7,461 nucleotides of DNA. Origin: Anaerolineales bacterium. Lineage in GTDB: Bacteria; Chloroflexota; Anaerolineae; Anaerolineales; UBA4823. Below, in pieces: positions 1 through 5,628 of the stretch. The notes below the pieces were generated by a model. That model did not search any database. It saw nothing but the letters and a program-made list of their open reading frames with translations, and was not told the DNA's origin. The stretch covers positions 1 through 7,461 of the forward strand of contig JAQUAE010000082.1 in NCBI GenBank assembly GCA_028687395.1, given 5' to 3'. The position numbers and the translations under genes are program-made. The stretch's first letter is position 1, and each line of letters opens with the position of its first letter.

Positions 1-390
1 GAGCTGGCTTTGCAACGGGAGCGTACTGTGTCCAAACTGGTGGAACGCAATGGTCGGGTGCGCGAGCGCATCCGCCAGGGCCTGGCCGATGTACTCCCGG
101 CCAATATCGAGGAGCTGATCACGCAGTTCAGTGCCTGCAACAACTGCACCCAATGCATGCAAGTCTGTCCCATCTGCACCGTCGATTTCCCCCGCCGCGG
201 CGAGGATGGCCACTATGCCAAAGCGGACATCGAGCGCTGGTTGATCTCTTGCGCCGGATGCGGCATCTGCGAGCAATCCTGCCCAAGGCACCAGCCCCTG
301 AGCGCCATCTTTAGCACTATCCGCCAACAACTGGCCGACCCGTACAGCTACCAGCCTGGGCGCTCGTTCAAGGAACGCCTGCCCATCTAA
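1..390 (+). CDS. C-terminal part of an iron-sulfur electron-transfer protein with two [4Fe-4S] motifs (FdhB/FrhB-like end), 5' truncated
   Basis: The reading frame is open from base 1, so the visible 129 residues are the end of a longer protein; the TTG at 10 is not a credible start. Numbered from that TTG codon, there are two ferredoxin-type motifs: C43-x2-C46-x2-C49-x3-C53-P, with an extra Cys at 56, and C81-x2-C84-x2-C87-x3-C91-P. After the second motif comes a tail ending in YQPGRSFKERLPI. A short proline-rich ending of this kind is familiar from beta subunits of formate dehydrogenase and coenzyme-F420-type hydrogenases. The Cys pattern is seen directly and supports two [4Fe-4S] clusters passing electrons between a catalytic partner and a carrier in the cytoplasm. 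The precise enzyme is inferred and cannot be fixed without the N-terminal part and the upstream gene. HdrC-like or GlpC-like subunits are alternatives. Confidence 0.8.
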   Translation, partial: ELALQRERTVSKLVERNGRVRERIRQGLADVLPANIEELITQFSACNNCTQCMQVCPICTVDFPRRGEDGHYAKADIERWLISCAGCGICEQSCPRHQPLSAIFSTIRQQLADPYSYQPGRSFKERLPI

Positions 391-412
391 ATCAACGCCC
401 GCAACATTTGTT

Positions 413-459
413 CAGCGACAGTTTGCCTGCCCTGGACGCAGGTGAAGGAACTGTCGCTG
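413..459. terminator. Nested hairpin at a convergent gene junction, candidate bidirectional transcription end without a U-tract
   Basis: An 11-bp perfect inverted repeat (CAGCGACAGTT at 413-423, its reverse complement at 449-459) encloses a second inverted repeat (CCTGC at 426-430 with GCAGG at 438-442). It lies between the stop of the iron-sulfur gene and the stop of the opposing hydrolase gene, where a shared terminator is expected. Neither side has a T-run, so it does not meet the usual intrinsic terminator rule. It could instead act as an RNA 3'-end stabiliser or a protein-bound palindrome. Confidence 0.5.
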
Positions 460-491
460 CCGGCGCCCCCCTCCCGGGGCTGCCCAGTCCT

Positions 492-1148
492 TTAGACGGC
501 CCCTGCCAAAAATTCTTCCATCCCGCGGAAACAAGCCCGGCTGAGCTTGTGTCCCACGTCCTCCTCGCAATAGACTACCTCCGCCCCTGCCAGCGCAAGG
601 ATGCGCTGCGCCAGGCGCGCCTGCTCGGCCTCCACCAGCTCGTCGCGCTTGCCGTGGGCGATGAAAACCGGCAGGCCGTCCAACGGTCGCCTTCCGACGA
701 GCCCCTCCGCGCCGCGCGGCAGGAAGCCCGATAGGCCAACCAGAGCCCCAACGCGCTGCGGATGCGTGAGCGCCAGCGCGTACGCTAGCGCCGCTCCCTG
801 GCTGAATCCGATCACCACCCAGGGTCGCTCAGCCGCCTGCTGCCAGGGTGCCTCGGCGAGAAGCGCCAGTAACCGGCCGATGGCGGGACGAAAATCGTCG
901 ATCGAGGGCCAACCTCGCTCACCAGCCATCGTCCAACTATAGCCACTGCCCGGGGCGGGATACAGGCCGCGTGGCGATAGGATAAGTCGCTTGAGCGGCA
1001 GGCGTTCAGTGAATATCCACATCGAGCGCTCATCTCCCGTCCAGCCATGCAGCAGCAGGAGTAGCCCCGGGGATGCCACCCCAACCGGCCAGCGAAAGCT
1101 CACCCGCAGGCCATCCATGTCCAGGGTTTGAATCTGGCTGGTTTCCAC
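492..1148 (-). CDS. Alpha/beta hydrolase, carboxylesterase/phospholipase-like
   Basis: This is a soluble serine hydrolase of about 218 residues, the usual size of the small carboxylesterase/lysophospholipase group. In the 218-residue numbering, the oxyanion-loop motif LLLLHGWTGDE is near residues 29-40. The nucleophile elbow GFSQG puts Ser at 116. The acid is probably the Asp of AHGKRDELV at about 169, and the catalytic His is in EDVGHKL at about 200. No signal peptide is evident. I chose the GTG at 1148 because GAGGAG lies 12 nt upstream and the fold's first strand (LDMDGLRVSFRWP) follows directly. A GTG at 1211 would add 21 residues, overlap the upstream gene by 17 nt, and has no good ribosome-binding site. 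The gene follows a small membrane protein on the same strand and is probably its operon partner. The substrate cannot be deduced; ester or thioester hydrolysis is inferred from the family. Confidence 0.88.
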   Translation of the reverse strand: METSQIQTLDMDGLRVSFRWPVGVASPGLLLLLHGWTGDERSMWIFTERLPLKRLILSPRGLYPAPGSGYSWTMAGERGWPSIDDFRPAIGRLLALLAEAPWQQAAERPWVVIGFSQGAALAYALALTHPQRVGALVGLSGFLPRGAEGLVGRRPLDGLPVFIAHGKRDELVEAEQARLAQRILALAGAEVVYCEEDVGHKLSRACFRGMEEFLAGAV

Positions 1149-1194
1149 CTTGGTTTCATTCTCCTCGTCATAACTGTGACATACAGGTTGGGAG

Positions 1195-1419
1195 TTATTC
1201 CGAATTTGCACGCCGCGCTGCCCACTCGATCAGGCTCAACGCCAACCAGATAAGCACTAGCGGCGCCAGGCCGAGGAACAGACAAACCAGGCCCATCCCG
1301 GCTGCCCCAGGCCCATAGAAGAGGGCTATCAAGCCCAAACCGACGACGAAGAGCAGCAGGATCGCCCCGACGATCAGTCGGGTGTTAGTTTGGCGTGCGT
1401 AGCGCCTCAGGTCGCGCAT
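1195..1419 (-). CDS. Small membrane protein with two predicted transmembrane helices
   Basis: From the ATG at 1419 the product has 74 residues. A basic N-terminus (MRDLRRYARQTNTRL) is followed by two hydrophobic stretches, IVGAILLLFVVGLGLIALFY and a second from about GMGLVCLFLGLAPLVLIWLAL, then a short tail ending ARRANSE. The charge pattern predicts both ends in the cytoplasm. A TTG at 1461 would extend it to 88 residues, but that codon sits inside a TATAAT -10-like box at 1461-1466, so the ATG is preferred; GGGA lies a few bases upstream of it. The frame ends 46 nt before the preferred start of the hydrolase gene (1148), so the two are likely co-transcribed. I do not recognise the family. 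Such hairpin proteins are common and carry no catalytic signature. Confidence 0.65.
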   Translation of the reverse strand: MRDLRRYARQTNTRLIVGAILLLFVVGLGLIALFYGPGAAGMGLVCLFLGLAPLVLIWLALSLIEWAARRANSE

Positions 1420-1460
1420 CAATGATTCCCAGCCAGGTTGCGTGGCCTCCCGGCTGCCCA

Positions 1461-1466
1461 ATTATA
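1461..1466 (-). promoter_or_regulatory. Candidate -10 box for the small membrane protein/hydrolase genes
   Basis: Read on the minus strand the bases are a perfect TATAAT, 41 nt before the ATG at 1419. Transcription would begin near 1454, giving a leader of about 35 nt. No good -35 hexamer is found 16-18 bp upstream, so the assignment rests on the -10 box and its position alone. Confidence 0.35.
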
Positions 1467-1497
1467 CGGCAGGACGACCGCTATTCGATGGCAATGG

Positions 1498-1503
1498 TAC
1501 AAT
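1498..1503 (+). promoter_or_regulatory. Candidate -10 box for the 110-residue orphan gene
   Basis: TACAAT lies 20 nt before the ATG at 1524, which would put the transcript start near 1510 and leave a leader of about 14 nt with no Shine-Dalgarno sequence. The -35 region is weak, with GAC matching only in part (ACGACC at 1474-1479, 18-bp spacer). Confidence 0.25.
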
Positions 1504-1523
1504 CGGCGCAACGGTCAGCCAGC

Positions 1524-1856
1524 ATGGATATCCCCAATTGGAGAGAGTCGTTCGAACGCGAGATCGAGATGGCGGAAGCCGCCCGTGCAGCAGGCAACCA
1601 GGGCATGGCACGCGTCTGCGCTCGCCGGGCGGCAGGCGTCGTGGCGGGGGAGTACCTCCGCATACACGGGCTGGGCCTTCCCGGACCCAGCGCCTATGAT
1701 TGCCTGGTCGCAGCCAGCCAGCGACCGGAAATCTCCTCGCAGGCGCGCCAATGCCTGCAACACTTCCTCTTACGAGTAAATGCAGACCACGAGTTGCCGG
1801 TCCAGGTCGACCTGATCGAAGAGGCCAGGTGGCTGGCGGGTGAATTACTCGGTTGA
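1524..1856 (+). CDS. Hypothetical protein, 110 residues, helical, possibly HEPN-like
   Basis: I chose the ATG at 1524 because the likely domain starts with MDIPNWRESFEREIEMAE. The frame stays open upstream to 1395, but that part overlaps the divergent gene and has the low-complexity look of non-coding sequence. The protein is almost all helical in appearance. Residues 8-45 (EREIEMAEAARAAGNQGMARVCARRAAG...) form an amphipathic, Arg- and Ala-rich helix pair, followed by a short loop LGLPGPSAYD and a C-terminal helix ending DLIEEARWLAGELLG. The 'AARAAGNxGxARVCARRAAG' type of start recalls small HEPN-fold or TPR-like proteins, but the HEPN catalytic RxxxxH motif is not present. There is no membrane segment or signal peptide. 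It stands alone, divergent from the membrane protein/hydrolase pair and convergent with the sigma-factor operon. Function unknown. Confidence 0.7.
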   Translation: MDIPNWRESFEREIEMAEAARAAGNQGMARVCARRAAGVVAGEYLRIHGLGLPGPSAYDCLVAASQRPEISSQARQCLQHFLLRVNADHELPVQVDLIEEARWLAGELLG

Positions 1857-1869
1857 TCGCGGCTCTCTG

Positions 1870-1924
1870 CTCAATGCCGTGGCGCAGCGCGCTGGGCAGG
1901 TAAAGCGCGCTGAACCTGATTGAG
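1870..1924. terminator. GC-rich nested hairpin at a convergent junction, candidate terminator without a U-tract
   Basis: A 9-bp inverted repeat (CAGCGCGCT at 1885-1893, AGCGCGCTG at 1904-1912, 10-nt loop) is framed by a weaker outer pair, CTCAAT at 1870-1875 with ATTGAG at 1919-1924. It fills the 77-nt gap between the stop codons of two converging genes, where a shared transcription end is expected. No T-run follows on either strand. Confidence 0.45.
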
Positions 1925-1933
1925 TGAGGGGCG

Positions 1934-2278
1934 TCAGCGGTTAGCGACCGAGGAAGCGTCGAGCACGCCGCCCTTGTTCAAGTTCTTCTTGTATTGGGTG
2001 AGCAGCCCCAGCGCGCTGAGCAGCACAATCAGCGAGCGGATGCTGAGGGCCACGACCATCAAGCTGCTCAATAAACCAGCCGCGGCGATCAAGATCAAAT
2101 GGTCGCTGTTGGGGCGCGACTTGACCGGCATCTGGCTGAATTGCTTCGCCAGCATGTTCTTCAGACCGCGAATGTACTCCGCCGAGGGAGTCACCGGTTG
2201 CAGCGTGGATTGCAGCACCCTCTCGAGCGCCGCATCGCTGCGGCCAGAGGCGTTGATAGTGATAAATCGCGTCGACAT
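1934..2278 (-). CDS. Small membrane protein encoded directly after the ECF sigma factor, possible sigma-factor regulator
   Basis: The product has 114 residues from the ATG at 2278; a GTG codon just before it would add one residue. AGGG lies seven bases before the ATG and overlaps the end of the sigma-factor gene, whose stop is only 8 nt upstream, so translation is probably coupled. Roughly residues 1-60 are polar and soluble (including PVTPSAEYIRGLKNMLAKQ). They are followed by a hydrophobic block from about 61 to 94 (LILIAAAGLLSSLMVVALS, then IRSLIVLLSALGLL), which could be one long or two short membrane helices, and a basic tail YKKNLNK. The arrangement of a cytoplasmic N-terminus and membrane anchor immediately downstream of a sigma factor is that of an anti-sigma factor. 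However, the zinc-binding HxxxCxxC motif of ZAS-type anti-sigma factors is absent. The regulator role is inferred from context only. Confidence 0.75.
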   Translation of the reverse strand: MSTRFITINASGRSDAALERVLQSTLQPVTPSAEYIRGLKNMLAKQFSQMPVKSRPNSDHLILIAAAGLLSSLMVVALSIRSLIVLLSALGLLTQYKKNLNKGGVLDASSVANR

Positions 2279-2286
2279 CACACACC

Positions 2287-2856
2287 CTATATCGTCTTGC
2301 TATAATGGTTCTGATACTCATCCCGCAACGACAAAAGCGTCCGGTGGTACAGACTCTTGACTGCGCCTTCCGTGCGGTTCATGATCTGCCCGATTTCGGC
2401 GTTGGAGAGCCCTTCGACGAACTTCAGGATCAACAACTGTTGCCGTTCGGCGGGCAGGTAGAACAGCACTTTCATCAGCCGTTCTCTCTCCTCGATTTGT
2501 AACAACTCGTGCTCCGGGTGCTCGCTGGTTGGGACACCGAGGGAAAAATCTTCCAGCGGAATTTCCTTCTTCCGGCTGTTGTCCCGGTGCCAGTTAGCCA
2601 CCAGGTTATGGGCGATGCGGTACAGCCAGGCAGAGAAGGGCAATCCCCGGTCACGATAGTTGTGAATGTGCCGCATGGCGCGTACGAAAACGCGGGCAGT
2701 CAAATCCTCGGCATCGTGCACATTGCCGGTGCGGTAATAGACGTAGTTATAAATACGGTTCACGTAGCGTTCGTAAAGAACCCCGAACGCTTCGCCGTCT
2801 CCCTGCGCCGCCAGGGCTAAAGCTGCTTCATCGCTGAGTTCGGACAAGCCATGCAC
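2287..2856 (-). CDS. RNA polymerase sigma factor, ECF (sigma-70 group 4) family
   Basis: The protein has 189 residues, normal for an ECF sigma factor with only regions 2 and 4. Region 2 spans about residues 24-93: FGVLYERYVNRIYNYVYYRTG, then the DAEDLTARVFVRAMRHI core-binding helix, then FSAWLYRIAHNLVANWHRD, which recognises the -10 element. A charged linker (about 94-122) follows. Region 4 spans about 123-180, with LPAERQQLLILKFVEGLSNAEIGQIM and the recognition helix TEGAVKSLYHRTLLSLR that reads the -35 element. The GTG at 2856 has AAGG directly against it. A TTG three codons later has AAGGG at a more natural 8-nt distance, so the real start may be at 2847. It is followed within 8 nt by a small membrane protein and is divergent from tmRNA. 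Its regulon and signal cannot be read from the sequence. Confidence 0.95.
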   Translation of the reverse strand: MHGLSELSDEAALALAAQGDGEAFGVLYERYVNRIYNYVYYRTGNVHDAEDLTARVFVRAMRHIHNYRDRGLPFSAWLYRIAHNLVANWHRDNSRKKEIPLEDFSLGVPTSEHPEHELLQIEERERLMKVLFYLPAERQQLLILKFVEGLSNAEIGQIMNRTEGAVKSLYHRTLLSLRDEYQNHYSKTI

Positions 2857-2913
2857 CCTTGTGCGACGCGGTCTTTGTGATAAAAACCCCGCCGCATGAA
2901 AATAGTTACTCCG

Positions 2914-2919
2914 AGTATA
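2914..2919 (-). promoter_or_regulatory. Candidate housekeeping -10 box for the sigma-factor operon
   Basis: Read on the minus strand the bases are TATACT, about 58 nt before the sigma-factor start. No clear -35 hexamer stands 17 bp upstream. Overlapping it is a possible ECF-type promoter, described separately. Confidence 0.3.
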
Positions 2920-2923
2920 TCAT

Positions 2924-2946
2924 GACCCCTCCCGGTTACTTCGTTC
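2924..2946 (-). promoter_or_regulatory. Candidate ECF-type promoter (GAAC - 16 bp - GTC), possible autoregulation
   Basis: On the minus strand GAAC (2946-2943) is followed after 16 bp by GTC (2926-2924), which fits the general GGAAC/GTC layout of many ECF promoters upstream of their own genes. The match is short and could arise by chance. The first G of GGAAC is a C here. Confidence 0.2.
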
Positions 2947-2978
2947 GCGCGCGCCCGTAGTGCCTCAGTGAATTGCGG

Positions 2979-2984
2979 TATAAT
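2979..2984 (+). promoter_or_regulatory. -10 box of the tmRNA promoter
   Basis: A perfect TATAAT ends 10 bases before the first base of mature tmRNA, so the transcript would start at or just before the mature 5' end. TGCGG precedes it, close to but not exactly an extended -10. The -35 region (about 2955-2962) does not resemble TTGACA. Confidence 0.65.
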
Positions 2985-2994
2985 AAGCGTCCAC

Positions 2995-3391
2995 GGGGAT
3001 GACAGGCTTCGACGGGAGAGGCTGGCCCCGAATTGCGAGCCGAGAGGCGCCGACCTCGATAAATCAGCGCACAAAAAAGTGCCAAACGCACTTCCTACGC
3101 CGCTCTGCCCCTCGCTGCATAAGCGAGGCTAAGAGTGGTTGGCTCTCATAGAAGAGCCACGTCTGCCTGCCCCGACCTCCGGCCGGTGGCAGGATCAGGC
3201 GTGACAAGGCCGGAGTGCCGTACGGAACGCCGCTAACCGTGCGAAAGAGGGGCTTTCGGGCTCCAGCGGCTAACCAGCTCACCGCTTTGTCGGCTGGGGG
3301 TAGGCTGGTGAAACCATCCAACCGACTACGCTCGTAGATATTCGCGGGTCTAATCTTTCGGACGCGGGTTCGATTCCCGCCATCTCCACCA
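2995..3391 (+). ncRNA. ssrA: Transfer-messenger RNA (tmRNA, 10Sa RNA)
   Basis: tmRNA enters stalled ribosomes with SmpB, is charged with alanine, and adds a degradation tag to the unfinished protein. The 5' end GGGGATG pairs with CATCTCC near the 3' end (one G-U), followed by A and an encoded CCA. The TTCGACGGG segment typical of the tRNA-like half is at about 3009-3017. The T-arm GCGGGTTCGATTCCCGC is at 3364-3380, and the internal tag frame is at 3069-3122. The stop codon of the tag sits in the loop of a 7-bp hairpin (3110-3116 with 3122-3128), as in helix P5, and a further 7-bp hairpin follows (3140-3146 with 3153-3159), within the pseudoknot region. The length of 397 nt fits a one-piece tmRNA. 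It has its own promoter and terminator and is divergent from the sigma-factor operon. Confidence 0.97.
3069..3122 (+). other. tmRNA proteolysis tag reading frame
   Basis: Starting at the GCA resume codon, the frame reads AQKSAKRTSYAALPLAA and ends with TAA at 3120-3122. The hydrophobic Leu-Ala-Ala ending is that recognised by ClpXP-type proteases. The resume point is inferred from the frame giving this ending and from the usual Ala start; one or two codons of uncertainty upstream remain, because the frame upstream is open only back to a TAA at 3060-3062. Confidence 0.85.
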
Positions 3392-3395
3392 GGCA

Positions 3396-3436
3396 CAAGT
3401 GGATACCAGGTTGCATAGGGTATCCACTTGCGTTTT
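3396..3436 (+). terminator. Intrinsic terminator of tmRNA
   Basis: A perfect 12-bp stem (CAAGTGGATACC at 3396-3407, its complement at 3419-3430) with an 11-nt loop is followed by CGTTTT. It begins five bases after the tmRNA 3' end. On the minus strand the same stem could also stop transcription from the methyltransferase gene, but no T-run follows there. Confidence 0.88.
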
Positions 3437-3449
3437 AACCCCCAACGCC

Positions 3450-4643
3450 TCAGCCCACGCGCACGCACAGGCCTTTCAGGTACGTCCCCTCCGGGAAGTA
3501 GAGCGAGACAGGATGATCGCGACCCTGGTAAAAGCGCTCCACAATTTGAGCCTGGACACCTGCGTCCAGCGCGGCTTCATAAACCAACTTCTGAAAGAAC
3601 TCCATGCTCACCCCAGCCGAGCAGGAGAACGTCGCCAGGGTGCCTCCCGGGCGGAGCAGCTTGAACGCCAGCAAGTTGATGTCCTTGTAACCGCGTGCAG
3701 CGCGTTCCACCTGGGCGCTGGTCGGGGCGAATTTGGGCGGGTCCAGAATCACCAAGTCGAATTTACGGCCGCGATCGCGCAGCCCGCGCAGGTGCTGGAA
3801 GACGTCCGCCTGCACCCAGTCGACGGCTGCCTCGGGAAACCCGTTCAACTGCAGGTTCTGCCTGGCCAAGTCTAGTGCTGCCGGGGAGGCATCTACCGCG
3901 ACGAGCGCGCCTGCACCAGCGCGCAGGGCAGCCAGGGCAAACCCACCTGTGTAGCAGAAGCAATCCAACACCTCACCCCCTTTGGCGTAAGCAGCTACAC
4001 GTTTACGATTGTCTCTCTGGTCGAGGTAAAAGCCGGTCTTGTGCCCTTGAATTACGTCTACCCAGAAGCGCAGCCCGTTTTCCTGTATAAGAACGGGTAA
4101 ATCCGGCGCCGCGCCCAGGAGGGCGCCCGTCCGAGGGGGCAACCCTTCGATCTCGCGAACGTCGGCATCGGAGCGTTCGTACACTCGCTCGATGCCGCTC
4201 TCGGCAACCAGGCATTCAGCGATGGTTTCGCGCCAGCGCTCGACGCCGCAGCTCAAACACTGCATCACCAGCAAACCGCCATATTGGTCTACCACCAGCC
4301 CGGGCAGCCCATCCGATTCCGCATTCACCAGGCGCACGGCGTCCGTCTCGTCGAACAGTCTCAACTCTTGCCGGCAGCGGAGCGCAGCCTGCAACCGGGC
4401 GCGGAAGAAATCCTGGTCGATAGATGCCTGCGCATCCCAGGTCCAGATGCGCACGCGGATTTGAGATTGGGGGCTGAAGGCGCCCAGCGCCAATGGCTCG
4501 CCGTTCGAGGCGCATACCAGCACGGTGTCTCCCCCTTGGGGATCGCCGCTAACGTGCTCGACCGCCCCCGAGAAGACCCACGGGTGGCGGCGCGCCACCG
4601 CTTTTTCACGCCCGGATTTGAGCAGGATGGCGGGGAGTGTCAT
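3450..4643 (-). CDS. rlmI: 23S rRNA (cytosine-C5)-methyltransferase, RlmI-like
   Basis: This 397-residue enzyme, the usual RlmI length, transfers a methyl group from S-adenosylmethionine to a cytosine of 23S rRNA (C1962 in E. coli). An N-terminal PUA-type RNA-binding domain covers about residues 1-75, with the family start KSGREKAVARRHPWVFSGAV. It is followed by the family motif GHKTGFYLDQRDNR (200-213). The Rossmann methyltransferase domain has SAM motif I VLDCFCYTGGFALAAL (225-240), an acidic end VAVDAS (248-253), motif IV DPPKF (301-305), and TFSCSAG with the likely catalytic Cys at 341. The ATG at 4643 gives the family N-terminus. A GTG at 4709 would add 22 unrelated residues lying over the preceding gene. 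It lies 22 nt after the hydrolase gene, with a weak ribosome-binding site, and is probably last in the operon. Target-site identity is from family knowledge. Confidence 0.92.
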   Translation of the reverse strand: MTLPAILLKSGREKAVARRHPWVFSGAVEHVSGDPQGGDTVLVCASNGEPLALGAFSPQSQIRVRIWTWDAQASIDQDFFRARLQAALRCRQELRLFDETDAVRLVNAESDGLPGLVVDQYGGLLVMQCLSCGVERWRETIAECLVAESGIERVYERSDADVREIEGLPPRTGALLGAAPDLPVLIQENGLRFWVDVIQGHKTGFYLDQRDNRKRVAAYAKGGEVLDCFCYTGGFALAALRAGAGALVAVDASPAALDLARQNLQLNGFPEAAVDWVQADVFQHLRGLRDRGRKFDLVILDPPKFAPTSAQVERAARGYKDINLLAFKLLRPGGTLATFSCSAGVSMEFFQKLVYEAALDAGVQAQIVERFYQGRDHPVSLYFPEGTYLKGLCVRVG

Positions 4644-4665
4644 GGCTGGCTGCCGAAAATGGCTT

Positions 4666-5628
4666 TCAGGCGGGCGTCGCCTCCCGCCACAGCACCTGAG
4701 CCAACTCACGGATGGCGTTCACCACCGGGGCTGGTTTTTCCTGGTGGAGGTTATGTCCCGCGTCGGCCACGATCACCAGCCGAGCGGAGGCCTGCTGGGC
4801 AATGAAGGCATGCGCGCTGCGGATGTCCGCCATGCGGTCGGCACCGCCCCAGATGACCAGCGTGGGGTGAGTCTTGAGGCCAGCTTGCTGGCGCATGGCG
4901 CGTCGCTGCTGGGCGGGCAGCCAGCGAGCCAGGTTGCGCAGCGCGGAGAAGAACGCCTTGCGCTGGCGGTCGCTCCACACCCGCTCGTTCACCCGCTGGT
5001 AGAGAAAGGCGCAATCCTCCTCCGGCAGGTCAGCCAGGTGGTGGTAATACACCTCCAGGCTGCGGTACGCCGCTTCAGGGTCACGGCGCATCCGGGTGTA
5101 GAGCCATTCCCCCACCCCTGGAATCATGAACAACAAGGTAGCCAGGTTGATTCTGGCTTGCTTCACCAGCATCGAACCGGAGAGCAGCGCCAACCCCTGC
5201 ACACGCTGGGGTTGATCCCTGGCGATGGCCTGGGCGAGCACCGCGCCGTAGGAGTGCCCCACCAGGAGGGCGCTCCCGATCCCCAGGCTGCCCATCAATT
5301 CCAGGATCACTTCCTGGTTGATCGGCACGCTGCACCCGCCTGGCGCCGCCTGGCTGCGCCCAAAACCGGGCAGGTCTAAAGCCACCACGCGGTACTCCTC
5401 GGCAAGCGGGGGGATCAGGTAGCGCCAGGTGTCGGCCTCGTCGCCCAAGCCGTGGATCAGGAGCAGCGTCCTGCTCCCGCCGGGGTTTGCGTCGTAGAGA
5501 AATACCTCTACCTGGTTGCGGGGGAGGTAAACACACCGGGCGTAAGGCGCCAGGTCTCGCCAGGGTTGCATTTCCCTGCGGAAGGGTTTCTCCCCTGTTT
5601 CGGATCGCGCCGCGCTGCCGGCTGTCAT
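4666..5628 (-). CDS. Alpha/beta hydrolase fold protein coupled to an oxoamine synthase
   Basis: The protein has 320 residues and no signal peptide. The oxyanion loop LLLIHGLGDEADTW is at about 55-68. The strand and loop VVALDLPGFGRS follow (81-92). The nucleophile elbow is GHSYG, with Ser at 126. The acid is the Asp of WGGADRM (264), and the His is in DAGHNLHQE (292), so the catalytic triad is complete. A helical lid-like segment lies between about 155 and 245. The layout is that of the epoxide hydrolase/haloperoxidase/meta-cleavage hydrolase group, which includes esterases and thioesterases, and the substrate is not predictable. The ATG overlaps the stop of the preceding gene in the order ATGA, so translation is coupled and the two products are probably made in a fixed ratio. 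The first 19 residues are weakly typical of the fold; a second ATG at residue 20 is possible, but the overlap favours the longer form. Confidence 0.92.
   Translation of the reverse strand: MTAGSAARSETGEKPFRREMQPWRDLAPYARCVYLPRNQVEVFLYDANPGGSRTLLLIHGLGDEADTWRYLIPPLAEEYRVVALDLPGFGRSQAAPGGCSVPINQEVILELMGSLGIGSALLVGHSYGAVLAQAIARDQPQRVQGLALLSGSMLVKQARINLATLLFMIPGVGEWLYTRMRRDPEAAYRSLEVYYHHLADLPEEDCAFLYQRVNERVWSDRQRKAFFSALRNLARWLPAQQRRAMRQQAGLKTHPTLVIWGGADRMADIRSAHAFIAQQASARLVIVADAGHNLHQEKPAPVVNAIRELAQVLWREATPA

Noticed and set aside
408..734. Plus-strand frame of 108 codons after the iron-sulfur gene
   Set aside because: It runs through the hairpin and then antisense to the hydrolase, with no domain.
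1395..1523. N-terminal extension of the 110-residue orphan
   Set aside because: It overlaps the start of the divergent membrane-protein gene and the candidate promoters, and reads as non-coding sequence; the ATG at 1524 is preferred.
2817..3074. Minus-strand frame of 85 codons between the sigma gene and tmRNA
   Set aside because: It covers the divergent promoter region and the tmRNA 5' part, overlaps the sigma start in another frame, and has no credible ribosome-binding site or domain.
3064..3468. Minus-strand frame of 134 codons across tmRNA
   Set aside because: It lies on the complement of a structured RNA gene; its translation includes the reverse of the T-arm region, a common false protein in tRNA/tmRNA loci.
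4525..5379. Long plus-strand open frame (284 codons) opposite the hydrolase/methyltransferase junction
   Set aside because: It is antisense to two genes with clear catalytic motifs and shows a composition typical of complement-strand shadows (His, Arg, Gly and Pro rich) with no recognisable domain.
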